Positions 50,731-61,463 of a stretch of 64,000 bases of DNA are shown here, in pieces. The notes under the pieces are model-generated. The model saw only the letters and a list, made by a program, of their open reading frames with translations. It searched no databases and was not told where the DNA came from. Source of the stretch: Lasiosphaeria ovina (taxonomy: Eukaryota; Ascomycota; Sordariomycetes; Sordariales; Lasiosphaeriaceae); NCBI GenBank assembly GCA_033439765.1, contig JAULSN010000014.1:186001-250000 (forward strand). The letters run 5' to 3'. Both the position numbers and the translations under genes were made by a program. Every line of letters begins with the position of its first letter. Position 1 is the first letter of the stretch.

Positions 50731-51814
50731 TCGACTTGGACTTTGAGTGTGGTTGCGGCAAACGAGTCGGATCCCCGGGCAATTGCGACGCCATCCTTGA
50801 GTTCATGAAGCTAAATGTGTGGGCGAAATCCCTAGGGCGCGGTTAGGGCAACCCCGCCACACGCCCCCCTTCGGCCACACTGAACATGAGGCTATTCCGA
50901 ACCAAGCAAACAGTGGCATGTGCTAACAGATAAGTCCTCCATGTCCGCCATTTTCTTCCAATCTCCAATGTATTATACCACGGGACTCCCTTGGACTCCA
51001 TTCCCAACATGTTGACGAATTTGACGTGTAAATCCAGTGATGATGGCTCGGTCAGGCCGTCCGCAGGCATCTCCTTTCCTGACATGTATGCAACATGTTG
51101 AGTTCCTTCTTGTTGACTTGGTCGACATAAGCCACTTGTAACGAATATCACAATGCACCGCGTTCGGTTCGTGCAGGCTGTAAAGAATCGATTCATCACA
51201 CGGGTTATGCGGGCATATTCTCGCTGTCCGTGTACAACACCAGAGGAGGAGTGCTCTGTTTTGACTCGGTATATTCCTCACACAAAGTCTGTTGATCCAT
51301 ATAGCCGACGACCTTCCTGCCCGTGTGTTAGGTTCGCGGATTCTGCCTCGGTTGTGCTGATGGCCACAAAGGACTGCTTCTTTGACTTCCCGATATATAC
51401 AGGTCCTCTCCTGCAAAGGAAGACCACGTGTCCTGCTGATGAGAAGCGGGTGTATAGGTCGTCGGCCAGTGACGCATCTGCAAAAATGTGCGTAGTCCTA
51501 GGGTCTGTCTCTTCAGGCGTCATTTCCTGACGACGACGACGACGACGACTTGTTGATGACTGCTTCATTGCGCTTATTGGTTTGTTGTTTTGGCCATAGT
51601 AGCTGCGAAGGTGACGAATCTATGGCTTTCTAGCCTCTTTGGGAAGGCCAACAGCTGTTGAGAAGACGTCATGTGGACCAAGGTTATTCTCGTTTGCAGA
51701 GGAAGGTAAAAGGTTAGTTATTTTCACCACGCTTTCCACCACGAAAGGCCAGAGGAATTCAGGTATGCCGAGTTCTATCATCAAGGTTCTCGTGCGTTTA
51801 GCGACTAGACGGAT

Positions 51815-52582
51815 TCATGCTCTCCATCTTTCCATTCTGAAAGGGCGATTGTGTGGTGGTAACCCTATGTTGATTGCGATTCCTTTCTCTTTGGCCCAGG
51901 TCTTGAATTTGGAATTGTCGAATAGCTTCGTATTAAGGCCAAACTCTGAGCCGCCGTCCAGGCCTATGATCTTGACTTTCCTGCCAGTCTGTCGTTCCAC
52001 GAATATGACGAACTCCTTAACCTGTTCACATGCTTTATGCTTCTCCTTGGTAAAGCGAACCCAGAGGAATCCCGTGAAGACATCAACAAACAGAATAATC
52101 CACTGATAACCTAGGTGACGTCGCTTATTGTGAGACGTTACGTCAACCCGGATCATATCAAGCGGGCCGCGGCCTTCAGGCGGTGCCTTCTTTCCAATCT
52201 CATCAGTCTTCTTCGCTCTTGTACAGGCATCACAGAAGTCATCTTGGTGTTGACCTCGTAGCTTAGTTCCAGCATCTCTGCATGCCTTCATCACGATGTC
52301 TCTTGATGAGTGCATCAGGCGCTTGTGCATCGTTGGGTAGTTGATCGAGGAAAGTACTACATGTGTTGGAGTAATGACTGACTGATCGAAGTCTTTAGGA
52401 GGTTGTTGTGGAACAACGGGAATGTTCCTGATATATTGGCACTGAATTTGCTTCTTTGCTGGCTTGTGGATCGTATCGTTTTCTTCCATTCGCCAGACAC
52501 AGTTGTCGAGCTTCAGTGATAGTATTCCGACTAGATTTGCCGGGGTCTCAGGGCAGTAGTAGTAGGCGTGAGGGATTCTCAT
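51815..52582 (-). pseudogene. Copia family 2 integrase domain
   Basis: Open frame of 255 codons. Zinc-binding part with MHKRLMHSSRD and FCDACTRAKK (HHCC type), then the integrase core with DMIRVDVTSHNKRRHLGYQW (first Asp) and KVKIIGLDGGSEFG (second Asp). The third acidic site falls in the altered HNRPFRMERW where intact elements have a QNG..ER-type sequence. Would join element cDNA to the chromosome; upstream and downstream parts are broken, so inactive as it stands. Confidence 0.88.
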
Positions 52583-54059
52583 GCGCCATTCTTCTCCCTC
52601 TGTTGTGATTGTGTTGAGCTCAAATGGTGCCCATATAATAAGTGCTGCCTATAGATGCTGACGCACGCACACATGTAATGTATCGGGTCAGGGAGAGGGT
52701 GAAGCTCCTGTGTCAAAGACCACGGGGTTCTTCGAAATCTCATTTGCCTTTAAAGCCTGTTGGGCTTTGGCACTCATGAACAACTTGTTCAGTACCGGGG
52801 GCTTATGTGAAGATCCGGATTATCAACCGGGTTCGGGGACTGGACTGCACCGGTCCGCCGTGTTCCCGTTGAGGGTTCGCAGTCGGGTCGGGCATAGAAG
52901 CACGCTGCGGGTCTTCGCGTGGTAGATGGACCTGAGGCATGAAGAAGTTGCTGGAAAACAGCAAATGCGAGTCTGTTGAAGTTGAGGGGTTTGCAAGTCC
53001 TCCACTGTTGCGAGGCACCACGGCAGTAGTCCATGTACCTGCGCCCTCACGCTTCTTCTTTTCCTCGATGGCCTTCTTCTTTCCTCTCCAGGAGTCTGGT
53101 GCCTTCTGGGTCACAGGGCCAGCAGTGCTCTGCATTCTTTGGTCCATGATGTCCGCAGGCTTTGTGGTGGTAGTTGCTCGTTATCATGTACGTGCAACCT
53201 TCCTTTGGGCATTTAACCCTAACCACTCTTCTTGTTGTCAGTATTGTTGTTGCTGGAGATGGTGACTTTAGAGAACTTGGCCGTAGCTTCCTCGCTTGCA
53301 GAGATGTCTTTAAGTTCAGAGTTCAAGGTGGTCCAAGTCATGCTTCCTGACTTCAGGCCGGCGAGCCAGAACAAATATCTCTCCGGATAAGTCTTCTTCA
53401 GCTTTCCAACAATGGCATTGACGCGAGACGAGGGATCACACGCCTAATCAAGTCGTACGTAACCTTCGCATCTTTCTCTCTGGGGTTCCAGTTCTGAGCG
53501 TCCAGTTCTCTTGAACCTGGGCAGTCAGGGTCTGGAGTAGTACGACCTTGACGTAGGCTCTCTTAGTGCGCCACTCATGCTGCTTGCTAGCTTTGGAGAT
53601 GACCAGTGATCAAAGTGGGAGCACTTAGATTTGTATGTACTTTGTATCTCGTAGACCCGTATAGAGTAACAGTGCGGCGTTATTCATACAGCCCGGCTAG
53701 CTGCCGAGCCCTCCCGTGTAAGCGGCGGACAAAAGATGGACTCCTCTCTTTACTTTGTAATGTTCAACCCCTTTCTTGTACGCTTGGGTTTTCTAAAGCT
53801 TTGGTAGGTCTCTGCTTTACTAGCCCACCTTATTACCCACTATGCCCTGCGTACCTAACTGCCTCCAAAAATAAGGGTGTACATGTACATTTCCTCGTGG
53901 GAGTGTCTACCATGGTATGTTTTCCCCCTTGTATATATGTTGGCCAGTGTCCTGCTAAGTCGCTCGCTGTATTGCGATGGAAAGGGCGCGCCGGGGGGGC
54001 GAAACTTTTGCTCGTTACCGTAGTAAATACCTTGGATGGCGGGTCTTATGCCATAGAAG

Positions 54060-54700
54060 GCCCTGATGCGCGCCCGTTTCGCTTGAATGCCCCTATGCGT
54101 TGGAGCGCCTATCTCACGTAGGATAATATTCGCCCTCGTAGCTGTGTTCCACGTTCAGTATGCCTCCATATGCCAAATCGGATACCGCTCCCTAGATACC
54201 TACCTGATAGTGATTCGATATCAGCCACTTGGGCGGGGAAGTTTGGAATCGGGTTGCCCGTTAGGACGGAGCATAACGCCGTTTCGACCGCTATCGCGAG
54301 ATTATTAGCTGCAAATTCTTAGGTACCTGAAAACCAGGAGAATAAGCGCGCTTACCTGGCTACTATGCGTGTTTCAACACCGTCCAACCTGGTTTCAACA
54401 CCGTCCAACCTGGTTTCAACACCGTCCAACCTGGTTTCAACACCGTCCAACCTGGTTTTAATACCGTCCAACCTGGTTTCAATACCGTCCAACCTGGTTT
54501 CAATACTTGCGATCTTAGTGTCAATACCGGCGATCTTGGTTTTAATACGCTGGAGCGCTTGTAGGATCTCTTGGGCTCTAGCGATGGCTGGTAAGTTTGC
54601 GTAATGTCCTAGCTGCGTGACGGCCGTATTTAGAGAGGTCGTAATAATACCGAAATCCGGTTAGGGACCGGCGACGTTTGCGGCTATCTTGAGGAAATAT
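54060..54700 (-). pseudogene. coiled-coil accessory gene, RIP-damaged copy
   Basis: Lies inside the gag of Copia family 2. The minus strand reads AANVAGP, a stop, PDFGIITTSLNTAVTQLGHY and ANLPAIARAQEILQALQRI, then seven heptad-like units of ETRLDGV/ETRLDGI (54365-54530), an intron-like gap (GTAAGC at 54351), then ANNLAIAVETALCSVL and NPIPNFPAQVADIESLS. I recognise this combination (coiled-coil units then an IPNFP motif) from a large ascomycete accessory gene family of unknown function. Compared with the copy at 62960 the start ATG is ATA and a CAA codon is TAA, both RIP-type changes. Confidence 0.65.
54365..54530. repeat. 21-base tandem repeat, seven units
   Basis: GGTTTCAACACCGTCCAACCT repeated in register with codons of the coiled-coil gene (ETRLDGV per unit on the minus strand). 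The first five units are almost identical. Confidence 0.97.
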
Positions 54701-55351
54701 AGAGAGGTAAATAGCTCGAGATGTATTGTGAGTCTGCTGTGCTGTGCTGTGCTTCAGGGCGCTGTGGGTTTTTTACTCTTAGTTCTCGGTTTGGTCTTTG
54801 CTTTTCGTTTTCTGCCAACTGTGCCCCCCCCACGCCGTGGCGTCGGTCTGGACAGGGCTCTAATAGTGACTCGCCTCACTGGCGTCTGCTTGTGACAGCC
54901 CCTGTGCTGTGCTGTGCTGTGCTGTGCTGCACCCCTCAGGGCGTCTCCCTCCCGCCTTCTGGGCGGCTTCCACATGTCTCGGATCTGTCCATCCCCCCCT
55001 CCCCTGCCCTTGTCATCAAACTCGCGCCGCCTCTTTGCACTGACCCACCTCCCATTGTTGGCTTGCGCTGCTCGACCTTCTCCTCTTGGGCCGTGTCTTC
55101 CGCATGCAAACACTTTCCATTTCTTTTCGCCCTTCTTCTCTTCAACTGTATCGATGACTGCTTGGGTTGCTCCTTGAGGTGCCTTTGGCTCGGGGACATG
55201 CTCCTCAATATACTTCTCTAGGCCTTGAAGCTCTACAAGGCCGAGGAGGGACTTGTTCCATTGGCCAAGGTTCTTCTCGCCTAGGAGAGGAACAGTCTCA
55301 ATTTCGAGGTTGCCGCGGGTGTCGCTCAGCTTCTTCATCTTATACGTGTTG

Positions 55352-55870
55352 ACGGCGATGACTTTGAGGACGAGTAGTTCGAATGGAAGGAAGCGCGGGG
55401 AGGAGCCGAGTTGTTAAATATCCAAGGAAATAACAGGTGGCTTGTTTTCAGTTCCGTTTCTTGTGCATGCTTCTCCAGAAAAGTCAAAGTGAAGTGAGTG
55501 CAGGGGTGTGATCAGATGGCCGGCCGTGCCAAGTGCCAAGTGGTGTGCTTGGTTGGTCGACGTGATGCAGTTGAGCGCATAAGAGTCCTTTCGCACCCCA
55601 TCATCAGTTCATCATGGGACTGACTCTGGAGTCTTGGACGATGGGAAGAGGTTGTTGCGATTCACGAAGAACCGAGATCCACGAAGAACCGGGATCAGCC
55701 CAAGCGGGGTAGAGCATCAATTTCTCGCAACTTGACGATAACTTCAAAACTCTACAAGAAGGCGGGAGCAACCAGCCTTGCAAGGCACACGGAGAATCAA
55801 GGAAGAAATACGACCCCCCGAGTCCAAAGCCCGCAATGGAAGCATCAGCATCATCAACATGGTCATCACC
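55352..55870. other. flank of Copia family 2, no gene recognised
   Basis: A duplicated CACGAAGAACCGAGATCCACGAAGAACCGGGATC lies at 55661-55695. Possible leader of the Copia element; no LTR pair was found. Confidence 0.4.
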
Positions 55871-56290
55871 ACCATCCCTCCTCACCCTCCCCTCCCCTTT
55901 GAGTTGCGCGCCGCAATCATCACTGATGTAATCCTCGACTCCCCCCCCCACCCAGCCCCCAACCACCCAGCCGAGCTCTCCCCCCAAGAGCGCCGCACCG
56001 TCCCAGCATGTACTGTACCGCGGTTCTCCCTTGTCCCTCTCAGACGCGATCAAAGCAAACGTCTTTCATGGCAGTCGTTGCTCCGCCGCCCTTTAAATCG
56101 AACTTGGATCTCTGGGCATCTGGCGAATCCGCTATATATATCCAGCCGTGCACACTGCGCCCATGACAGACGTAAGGTCATATCAGTATCCGCCGCCGCC
56201 ACCCCCAAACGGCGGCGCCGAGATGGACATGCCGCCTTCAGGGTATTTATTACTCGGCACAGGCAGCATCCGGGATGGATATGACTGCCT
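55858..56290 (+). other. two short coding-like N-terminal pieces
   Basis: MVITTIPPHPPLPFELRAAI (from 55859) has the Pro-Leu-Pro-x-Glu-Leu-Arg pattern seen at the start of fungal F-box-type proteins. A second start, MTDVRSYQYPPPPPPNGG, lies at 56164. Neither continues into a recognisable domain. Both may be 5' ends of host genes. Confidence 0.25.
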
Positions 56291-56299
56291 TTGAGAAAG

Positions 56300-57110
56300 A
56301 AGTATTGCTCACTTGACATTGGCCGATCTGGAAACGTAAGAAAGGTTACATTTGGTGCGCACAGGAAGAGAAAACACTGACAAATTAAAAAAAATTTGGA
56401 TAGGTCCTCTGGCAGATATTAAAACATGATCAGTCCAGGTAGCCGCGCAAGGGTGAGCTGGTCGCAGCCGAGAAGGTCAGATCATCTCGAGCTCTCGGAA
56501 CAGCCCGAGTCACGCTATTTAGATGGAGGAATCGCCTATGAAGAGTCGGGCACGTCGCGATTACTGTCAATAAACTCGTGCCAATGTTTCTGGAAGTCGT
56601 TTCTAATTACGAAATTCATATCATATCAGCTTTGCACGTCAGCCCCTGAGTCGATACGAGACGTAACTTAGCCTTCGTCGCTCAGCCATGACTTTGTTCG
56701 ACTAGGTATGGTGACTCGGGGAACGTTTTGGTTTCGTTTGGCTGGATTGGTTGCGCAGCTAAGGAAATCAGGGACTGAGTCACCACAACTGTGCGACCAA
56801 GACTTCAACGCTCGTTGGAATCGGGTCAGAATTGGCCATCGGAAATGCCGTCAAAGTCAGTTACTGACCATCGGGAATGCCGTCAAAACCAGGAGGGCGG
56901 CTCGCAATCGCTCGATTACGGGCCTCGGGGTCGCAGGCAACTGTGCCTTGCCTTGCGCGCGCGCGTGTGCTGGAAACGCACTATTATTAGGGTGTCGATT
57001 TTGATCATCGACCGATGCGCTCTCGAATGCACAAGAAAGCGGCTTGGAATAGCTCCAGTAGGAAGCGAAAGAGGGCTTCATAACCTGTGGGAGTGGAAAG
57101 AGTGGGCATT
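56300..57110. other. stretch without recognised gene
   Basis: Contains a duplicated phrase GACCATCGGGAATGCCGTCAAA/GGCCATCGGAAATGCCGTCAAA (56833-56888). No gene supported. Confidence 0.4.
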
Positions 57111-57116
57111 GGCTAG

Positions 57117-57415
57117 TGTTGCACGTCATCTGGATTGACTGAGCATTGAATTGTCTGGTTAGATGGGTCTAAAATACAGGTAAAATAGCACCACCTTCTC
57201 ATAGCCAACAGGATCACTGAATATCTCCACCAAAGTCCGTATTCAGGGCGGGCGGGCAAAAGAAGACGGTAGAATCGAAAGGAATCTCGGGTGCAAGGAA
57301 TGTAGTCGGATTGAGGGCATTCCGAACCCAAACGCAAGGGAGGGTGCAAAGGAGAGAAAAGCACGTGTTTGCATATGCAGGGGAGGGGTAAAAAGAGGGT
57401 CATTTCTTGGCGACA
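57117..57415. mobile_element. second full-length copy of the solo LTR
   Basis: TGTTGCACGTCATCTGG to TTTCTTGGCGACA, about 95% like 36425-36730 by eye. The flanks (GCTAG left, GAGTG right) do not form a target duplication, so this copy has been rearranged after insertion or arose by recombination. Confidence 0.85.
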
Positions 57416-57654
57416 GAGTGCGACTGAGGCCAACTGCCAGAGGAGGGAAACATTACCAGAAGCAGAGGATGACGATGCACAAATGGAAACGAAACAAAGC
57501 GGCGCCGCACTCTCGGTTGTGCCCGTGCCCGTGCCCGAGCCCCTCGGCCCACATTATGCCAGGACGGGCAATAGACAGACAGCTTAGAGTAGCTTGTTGG
57601 TGGCTCGGCGGAGAAGGACGAGAGAGGGTAATCCTCAGATTCCTTGAGCCGCAG

Positions 57655-57713
57655 AACACCGAGCGCAGCGAGCAGCCCGCCGCAGGCGCCCCCGGAGGGC
57701 CGCCGGAGGCACC
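57655..57713. repeat. GCCTCCGGCGGCC-type dispersed repeat
   Basis: GAGCGCAGCGAGCAGCCCGCCGCAGGCGCCCCCGGAGGGCCGCCGGAGGCAC; same variant as 29737-29793, which also has the GCGCCCCCGGAGGGC palindrome. Confidence 0.85.
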
Positions 57714-57719
57714 GTTCAG

Positions 57720-58215
57720 CGACCCCTTCCTGACCTGCCAGGCTTGTCTTTATTATTATGCTGGGAGCCCGAGGGGCCAGGCGGTGCTGTAGTAAGGACT
57801 TAGGTTGGAGTGTGGCATTCCGGAAGTCGGGAGAAATAAACCTGTCCGTTGTTACTATGGTGGCAAATATCGGCATCCGCGGTACATGCTGTGACATGGC
57901 TCTAACGCGAGTTGTTTGTGCTTGTAGAAGGTATGGGTAGATTGCTTGCGTATTACAATGCTCGGACGGCAAGGCATCGAGCCACTTCTCCAAGACCCTG
58001 ACGGATTCTGAGGAAATAACTAGGAGTGTACTTCCAAAGTAGAGGCAGAGTAGATGCTTTGAGGGTAATGCCAACCAACTGCCGCTGCATCTTTTCCAGC
58101 TTCGAAAGTGTTGGCCTTTTGTCTTCCCATATGCTGGCTGGCGAACTCGACCTCTAGCGAGTCTTCTATGAGCTGCTGGGGAAGTACATTACGAGACTCA
58201 TCATAACCCTAACCC
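57720..58215. other. stretch with weak coding signal only
   Basis: A minus-strand frame (about 58074-57880) reads LYFGSTLLVISSESVRVLEK and WLDALPSEHCNTQ, which could be part of a host exon, but frames break on both sides. A telomere-like AACCCTAACCCT lies at 58205-58216. Confidence 0.3.
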
Positions 58216-58225
58216 TTCCGTTCCC

Positions 58226-58441
58226 AACAGTGGCAGCCGAGCGCCGCCACCAAAACGAAACAGATGACTCTGTCATATCAGAGGGCATGCAACAAGTCAT
58301 GATTGACAGCAACCGCCTGCTCCATGAACTGGAGTCGCCAGACACCAGCATTTCACGACTCTGTTCTTTGCGCTCAGTTATCAGCACCACATCATCTTTT
58401 GCTGTCTTCAACCAGTCGCAGCAAGGAATCGACGTGTCATA
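58226..58441 (+). pseudogene. 3'-terminal exon fragment, unassigned
   Basis: After a good acceptor (CCCTAACCC...TTCCCAACAG) comes AERRHQNETDDSVISEGMQQ, VMIDSNRLLHELESPDTSIS and a stop after QQGIDVS. Consistent with the last exon of a gene whose upstream part is missing. Family not recognised. Confidence 0.35.
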
Positions 58442-58548
58442 GCAGAGAGTTGGGTTTGGGCAATGTGGGCTGTGCGGCAAAGCTACCGCAGTCGTTTTCC
58501 GGGGGGTTTGTCGAAAAGGTTATAGCCACTTTTGTCGCCAGGCGGATT

Positions 58549-58835
58549 GTAGCTCCTCTGGGGATGGCGGGGTCGATTGGGCGAGACGGGAAAGGGCCAC
58601 AATTAGTAGTCTATGGCGTGTTTTATCTAGGCCTTGGATATCAAATTCGGTATCCTCGGTGGGGGGTAGCTCTTCTGGGGATGGCCGGGTCGATTGGGCT
58701 CGTTGGGGGGTAGCTCCTCTGGGGATGGCGGGGTCGATTGGGCGAGACGGGAAAGGGCCACAATTAGTAATCTATGGCGTGTTTTATCTAGGCCTTCGAT
58801 ATCAAATTCGGTATCCTCGTTGGGGGTAGGTGCGC
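58549..58835. repeat. tandem duplication, ~160 bases
   Basis: GTAGCTCCTCTGGGGATGGCGGGGTCGATTGGG...TATCTAGGCCTTGGATATCAAATTCGGTATCCTCG at 58549 and again at 58711, with a short third copy of the start at 58667. Confidence 0.95.
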
Positions 58836-59073
58836 CCCCAAGTCCTTCTATTATTATTGTATGAGGGTTACGCCGTACGTACGATATAGATGCAACAATC
58901 GCAAAACCGGCCGTCACAAAAAAAAGGTATATAACGACTTGAAAACTAGCTCGAAAACGGCGATAAAGAGATGGGCGGTATGACGATGACGATGGCCTCG
59001 ACTTATAACAACATCCACAACGTATGAGGAGTCGGCCCAAGAAGCCTCGTCCACCGCACGCCTCACACAGCAC
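58627..59073 (-). CDS. possible small membrane protein
   Basis: 148 codons on the minus strand: a Cys-containing start (MLCEACGGRGFLG), a basic stretch RPSSSSYRPSLYRRFRASF, one membrane segment VVIYLFFVTAGFAIVASISY, then an acidic cytoplasmic-type tail GGAPTPNEDTEFDIEGLDKT. The 3' third lies in the tandem duplication. No family recognised; it may be a fragment. Confidence 0.35.
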   Translation of the reverse strand: MLCEACGGRGFLGRLLIRCGCCYKSRPSSSSYRPSLYRRFRASFQVVIYLFFVTAGFAIVASISYVRRNPHTIIIEGLGGAPTPNEDTEFDIEGLDKTRHRLLIVALSRLAQSTPPSPEELPPNEPNRPGHPQKSYPPPRIPNLISKA

Positions 59074-59099
59074 CTGCCCAACGGGGCAAAGCCGGTTCC

Positions 59100-60130
59100 T
59101 CGTGCATGCCGCTTCGCCTTCTCAAGGCTGCATGGCAGCACATACTTTAAGATGCCAAAAGTTATCTTCTACCGTTGCGACGCCGACGATGAAAACAATA
59201 AGACAGACTCGGCGGAGAATGCATCCGGCATCCACTATTACTCCAGCACTGTCGACCCACAGACTCGGCGGAGAATGCATCCGGCATCCACTATTACTCC
59301 AGCACTGTCGCGTCGAGCCTGGACGTGGCCGGCTATATGGCGGTCAGCAAGGGCGACTGCCCAACCGACCCATGCATGCCGCTTCGCCTTCTCAAGGCTG
59401 CATGGCAGCACATACTTTAACATGCCAAAAGTTGTCTTCTACCGTTGCGACGCCGACGATGAAAACAATACCGCTTCGCCTTCTCAAGGCCGGATGGCAG
59501 CACATACTTTAAGATGCCAAAAGTGGTCTTCTACCGTTGCGACGACGACGATGAAAACAATACCGCTTCGCCTTCTCAAGGCCGGATGGCAGCACACACA
59601 TACTTTAAGATGCCAAAAGTGGTCTTCTACCGTTGCGACGCTGCGACGACGATGAAAACAATGAGACAGACTCGGCGGAGAATGCATCCGGCATCCACTA
59701 TTACTCCCGCACTATCGACCCTGCCATTTGCCGAGAAGCTGGCACAAAAACCAGCCCGACACACACTGTACGGTGTGCGTCGCGGCGGCCAGCGCGGGCG
59801 CTTGCCGCACCCGCCGTGCCAGTACAGCGACCCAGTCAAAGCTGAGGAGTCGGAACAGGAGCTAAAGAATTATTTCCTGGAGGTGGAGGGTGACTACCCG
59901 ACGACGACGATGAAAACAATACCGCTTCGCCTTCTCAGGGCCGGATGGCAGCACATACTTTAAGATGCCAAAAGTTATCTTTTACCGTTGCGACGACGAC
60001 GATGAAAACAATACCGCTTCCCCTTCTCAAGGCTGGATGGCAGCATATACTTTAAGATGCCAAAAGTTGTCTTCTACCGTTGCGACGACGATGAAAACAA
60101 TGCCGCTTCGCCTTCTCAAGGCCGGATGGA
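59100..60130. repeat. minisatellite of ~92-base units
   Basis: CCGCTTCGCCTTCTCAAGGCCGGATGGCAGCACATACTTTAAGATGCCAAAAG...TTCTACCGTTGCGACGACGACGATGAAAACAATA. Starts at about 59108, 59380, 59471, 59564, 59924, 60018 and 60103. Interspersed are three copies of GACTCGGCGGAGAATGCATCCGGCATCCACTATTACTCC (59206, 59263, 59669). The unit is not a fixed multiple of three, so it does not encode one continuous repeat protein. Confidence 0.95.
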
Positions 60131-60148
60131 TTGGGTGTGAGCAAGGTG

Positions 60149-60163
60149 TAGGGTTAGGGTTAG
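60149..60163. repeat. interstitial telomere-like TAGGGTTAGGGTTAG
   Basis: Two and a half units of the TTAGGG telomere repeat used by filamentous fungi, directly at the end of the minisatellite. Inverse-orientation CCCTAA tracts lie at 58205 and 11929. Confidence 0.8.
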
Positions 60164-60224
60164 TCGCTGTCCTACGTGGGACAGTGAAGTGGTCATCGAA
60201 GTGATTGGAATAATTAGTTAGAGC

Positions 60225-60506
60225 ATGTATATTCGGACTGTCAAAGACGTCATTTCCTGTGCCTTAGCGCCGCGGCCGCCGCGAGCTGTGAGGCCATTCA
60301 CAGTTCGTTGTGCCTGCGCAGTGGCCTTGTCCCTAGTGTTTTTCCTGGTCCCTGTTGTCTTCCTGGTTGCCAGCGGAAAGCAGGTGAGTCTTTGCGGCAG
60401 TCTCAACACCATCCGCACCCACTTGGACACATTTAGAAAGCTGGGAGCTGGCGCCTATTCTCTGGAACACTTCTACGACTGCCCGCTTTATGCTTCGTCT
60501 ATATAA
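60225..60506 (+). other. open frame of 93 codons with one membrane segment
   Basis: MYIRTVKDVISCALAPRPPR, then a hydrophobic stretch AVALSLVFFLVPVVFLVASG and LCGSLNTIRTHLDTFRKLGA. No family recognised and no supporting context. Confidence 0.25.
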
Positions 60507-60727
60507 TGCGGAAATGGATGGTGACTGACCAAGACTATACCTTCCTGAATCGTGGTAATTATATATAAATATGAGCCACACTTGTAAGTGTGCTGTGATG
60601 ATGATAATGCGAGATTTAGAAATGAGGGGCGAGTTACAGTCCCGGCTATATATAGACGTAATTACGCAGCATCTTTCCCAAAAATATAAAAGGCTCGGGG
60701 AGGGCACAGGACCGCGCAACCCGAATG

Positions 60728-60772
60728 CGATGCGATGCGATGCGATACGATGCGATGCGATTCAATGCGATG
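60728..60772. repeat. (GCGAT)-type microsatellite
   Basis: About nine units of GCGAT/ACGAT/GCGAT with small changes. Confidence 0.9.
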
Positions 60773-60789
60773 AGGCGCAAAGTCAAGTG

Positions 60790-61460
60790 AATGACACGGC
60801 AAACAACAACAAAACTATGGCAAAAGGAAGAAGGGGGCAAGAGCGGGAGAATAGAAAGGGGTGGAAGGTAGCCGTGGGAAGATGCGGAGAGGTTGAAATT
60901 TAGCAACGTAGTGGTTCAACTTATCGACAGATAACACATGCCGCCCAGCGGCGTAATATCTACTTATAGATAAGACATGTAATTTCCCCGCCGACATGCG
61001 ATGCTATACGTCCGGGATACGGCGCGGTGTTGTCCGAGCTCCTAATCCGCGTACTTTATTCCTGTACTGACCTTACCTTACCTATGGATACGTGCAAAAG
61101 AATCCTCATTTTCCCTCCCCTTTCCTAGTAAACCGCTAAGCTATGTATTATCCTGCAGGTATGTAAGGTATGGGCGTATGATAACTGCCTAATCCGTTCT
61201 TCACCCCCCTGCTCGCACAGGCGCCAAAGTTCTCGGTCCAACCTAACACAGCATGCGAGTCTGTACTCAGGACCAACTAAACCCGTAGTCTAGATCTGCA
61301 TATATGCTCCCGTGTACAACTCCAGTCGCAATGCAGAGGGAAAGCCCGTCATATGGTGAAATGTATAGGGTTAGATGTGGTGTATGCCATGAAAAAGGGG
61401 GGTGCAAATGCAAATGTCGGCCCGAAAACCGTTCGTTCCCGTGAAGCCTGATTCTCGAGG
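60790..61460. other. stretch without recognised gene
   Basis: AT-rich; downstream flank of the BTB-type relic. Nothing supported. Confidence 0.4.
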
Positions 61461-61463
61461 TCA

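Larger units (their letters stand above)
50850..55338 (-). pseudogene. Ty1/Copia retrotransposon relic (family 2)
   Basis: Order on the minus strand: gag start PLLGEKNLGQWNKSLLGLVE (55338-55125); an inserted foreign segment (about 53605-55125); gag middle KTYPERYLFWLAGLKSGSMT with ELKDISASEEATAKFSKVT (about 53390-53260); a Cys/His-rich part with ACGHHGPKNAEHCWPC (53160-53090); protease site PVVFDTGAS (52701-52729); integrase (51815-52582); and the RNase H region HIFADASLADDLYTRFSSAG and FVAISTTEAESANL (51568-51300) ending KEMPADGLTEPSSLDLHVKF (51080). Most of the reverse transcriptase is deleted. Stops and frameshifts throughout. Confidence 0.88.

Noticed and set aside
57400..58074. Minus-strand open frame of 224 codons
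   Set aside because: Runs across the GCCTCCGGCGGCC repeat and LTR flank; only a short part looks protein-like and no family fits.
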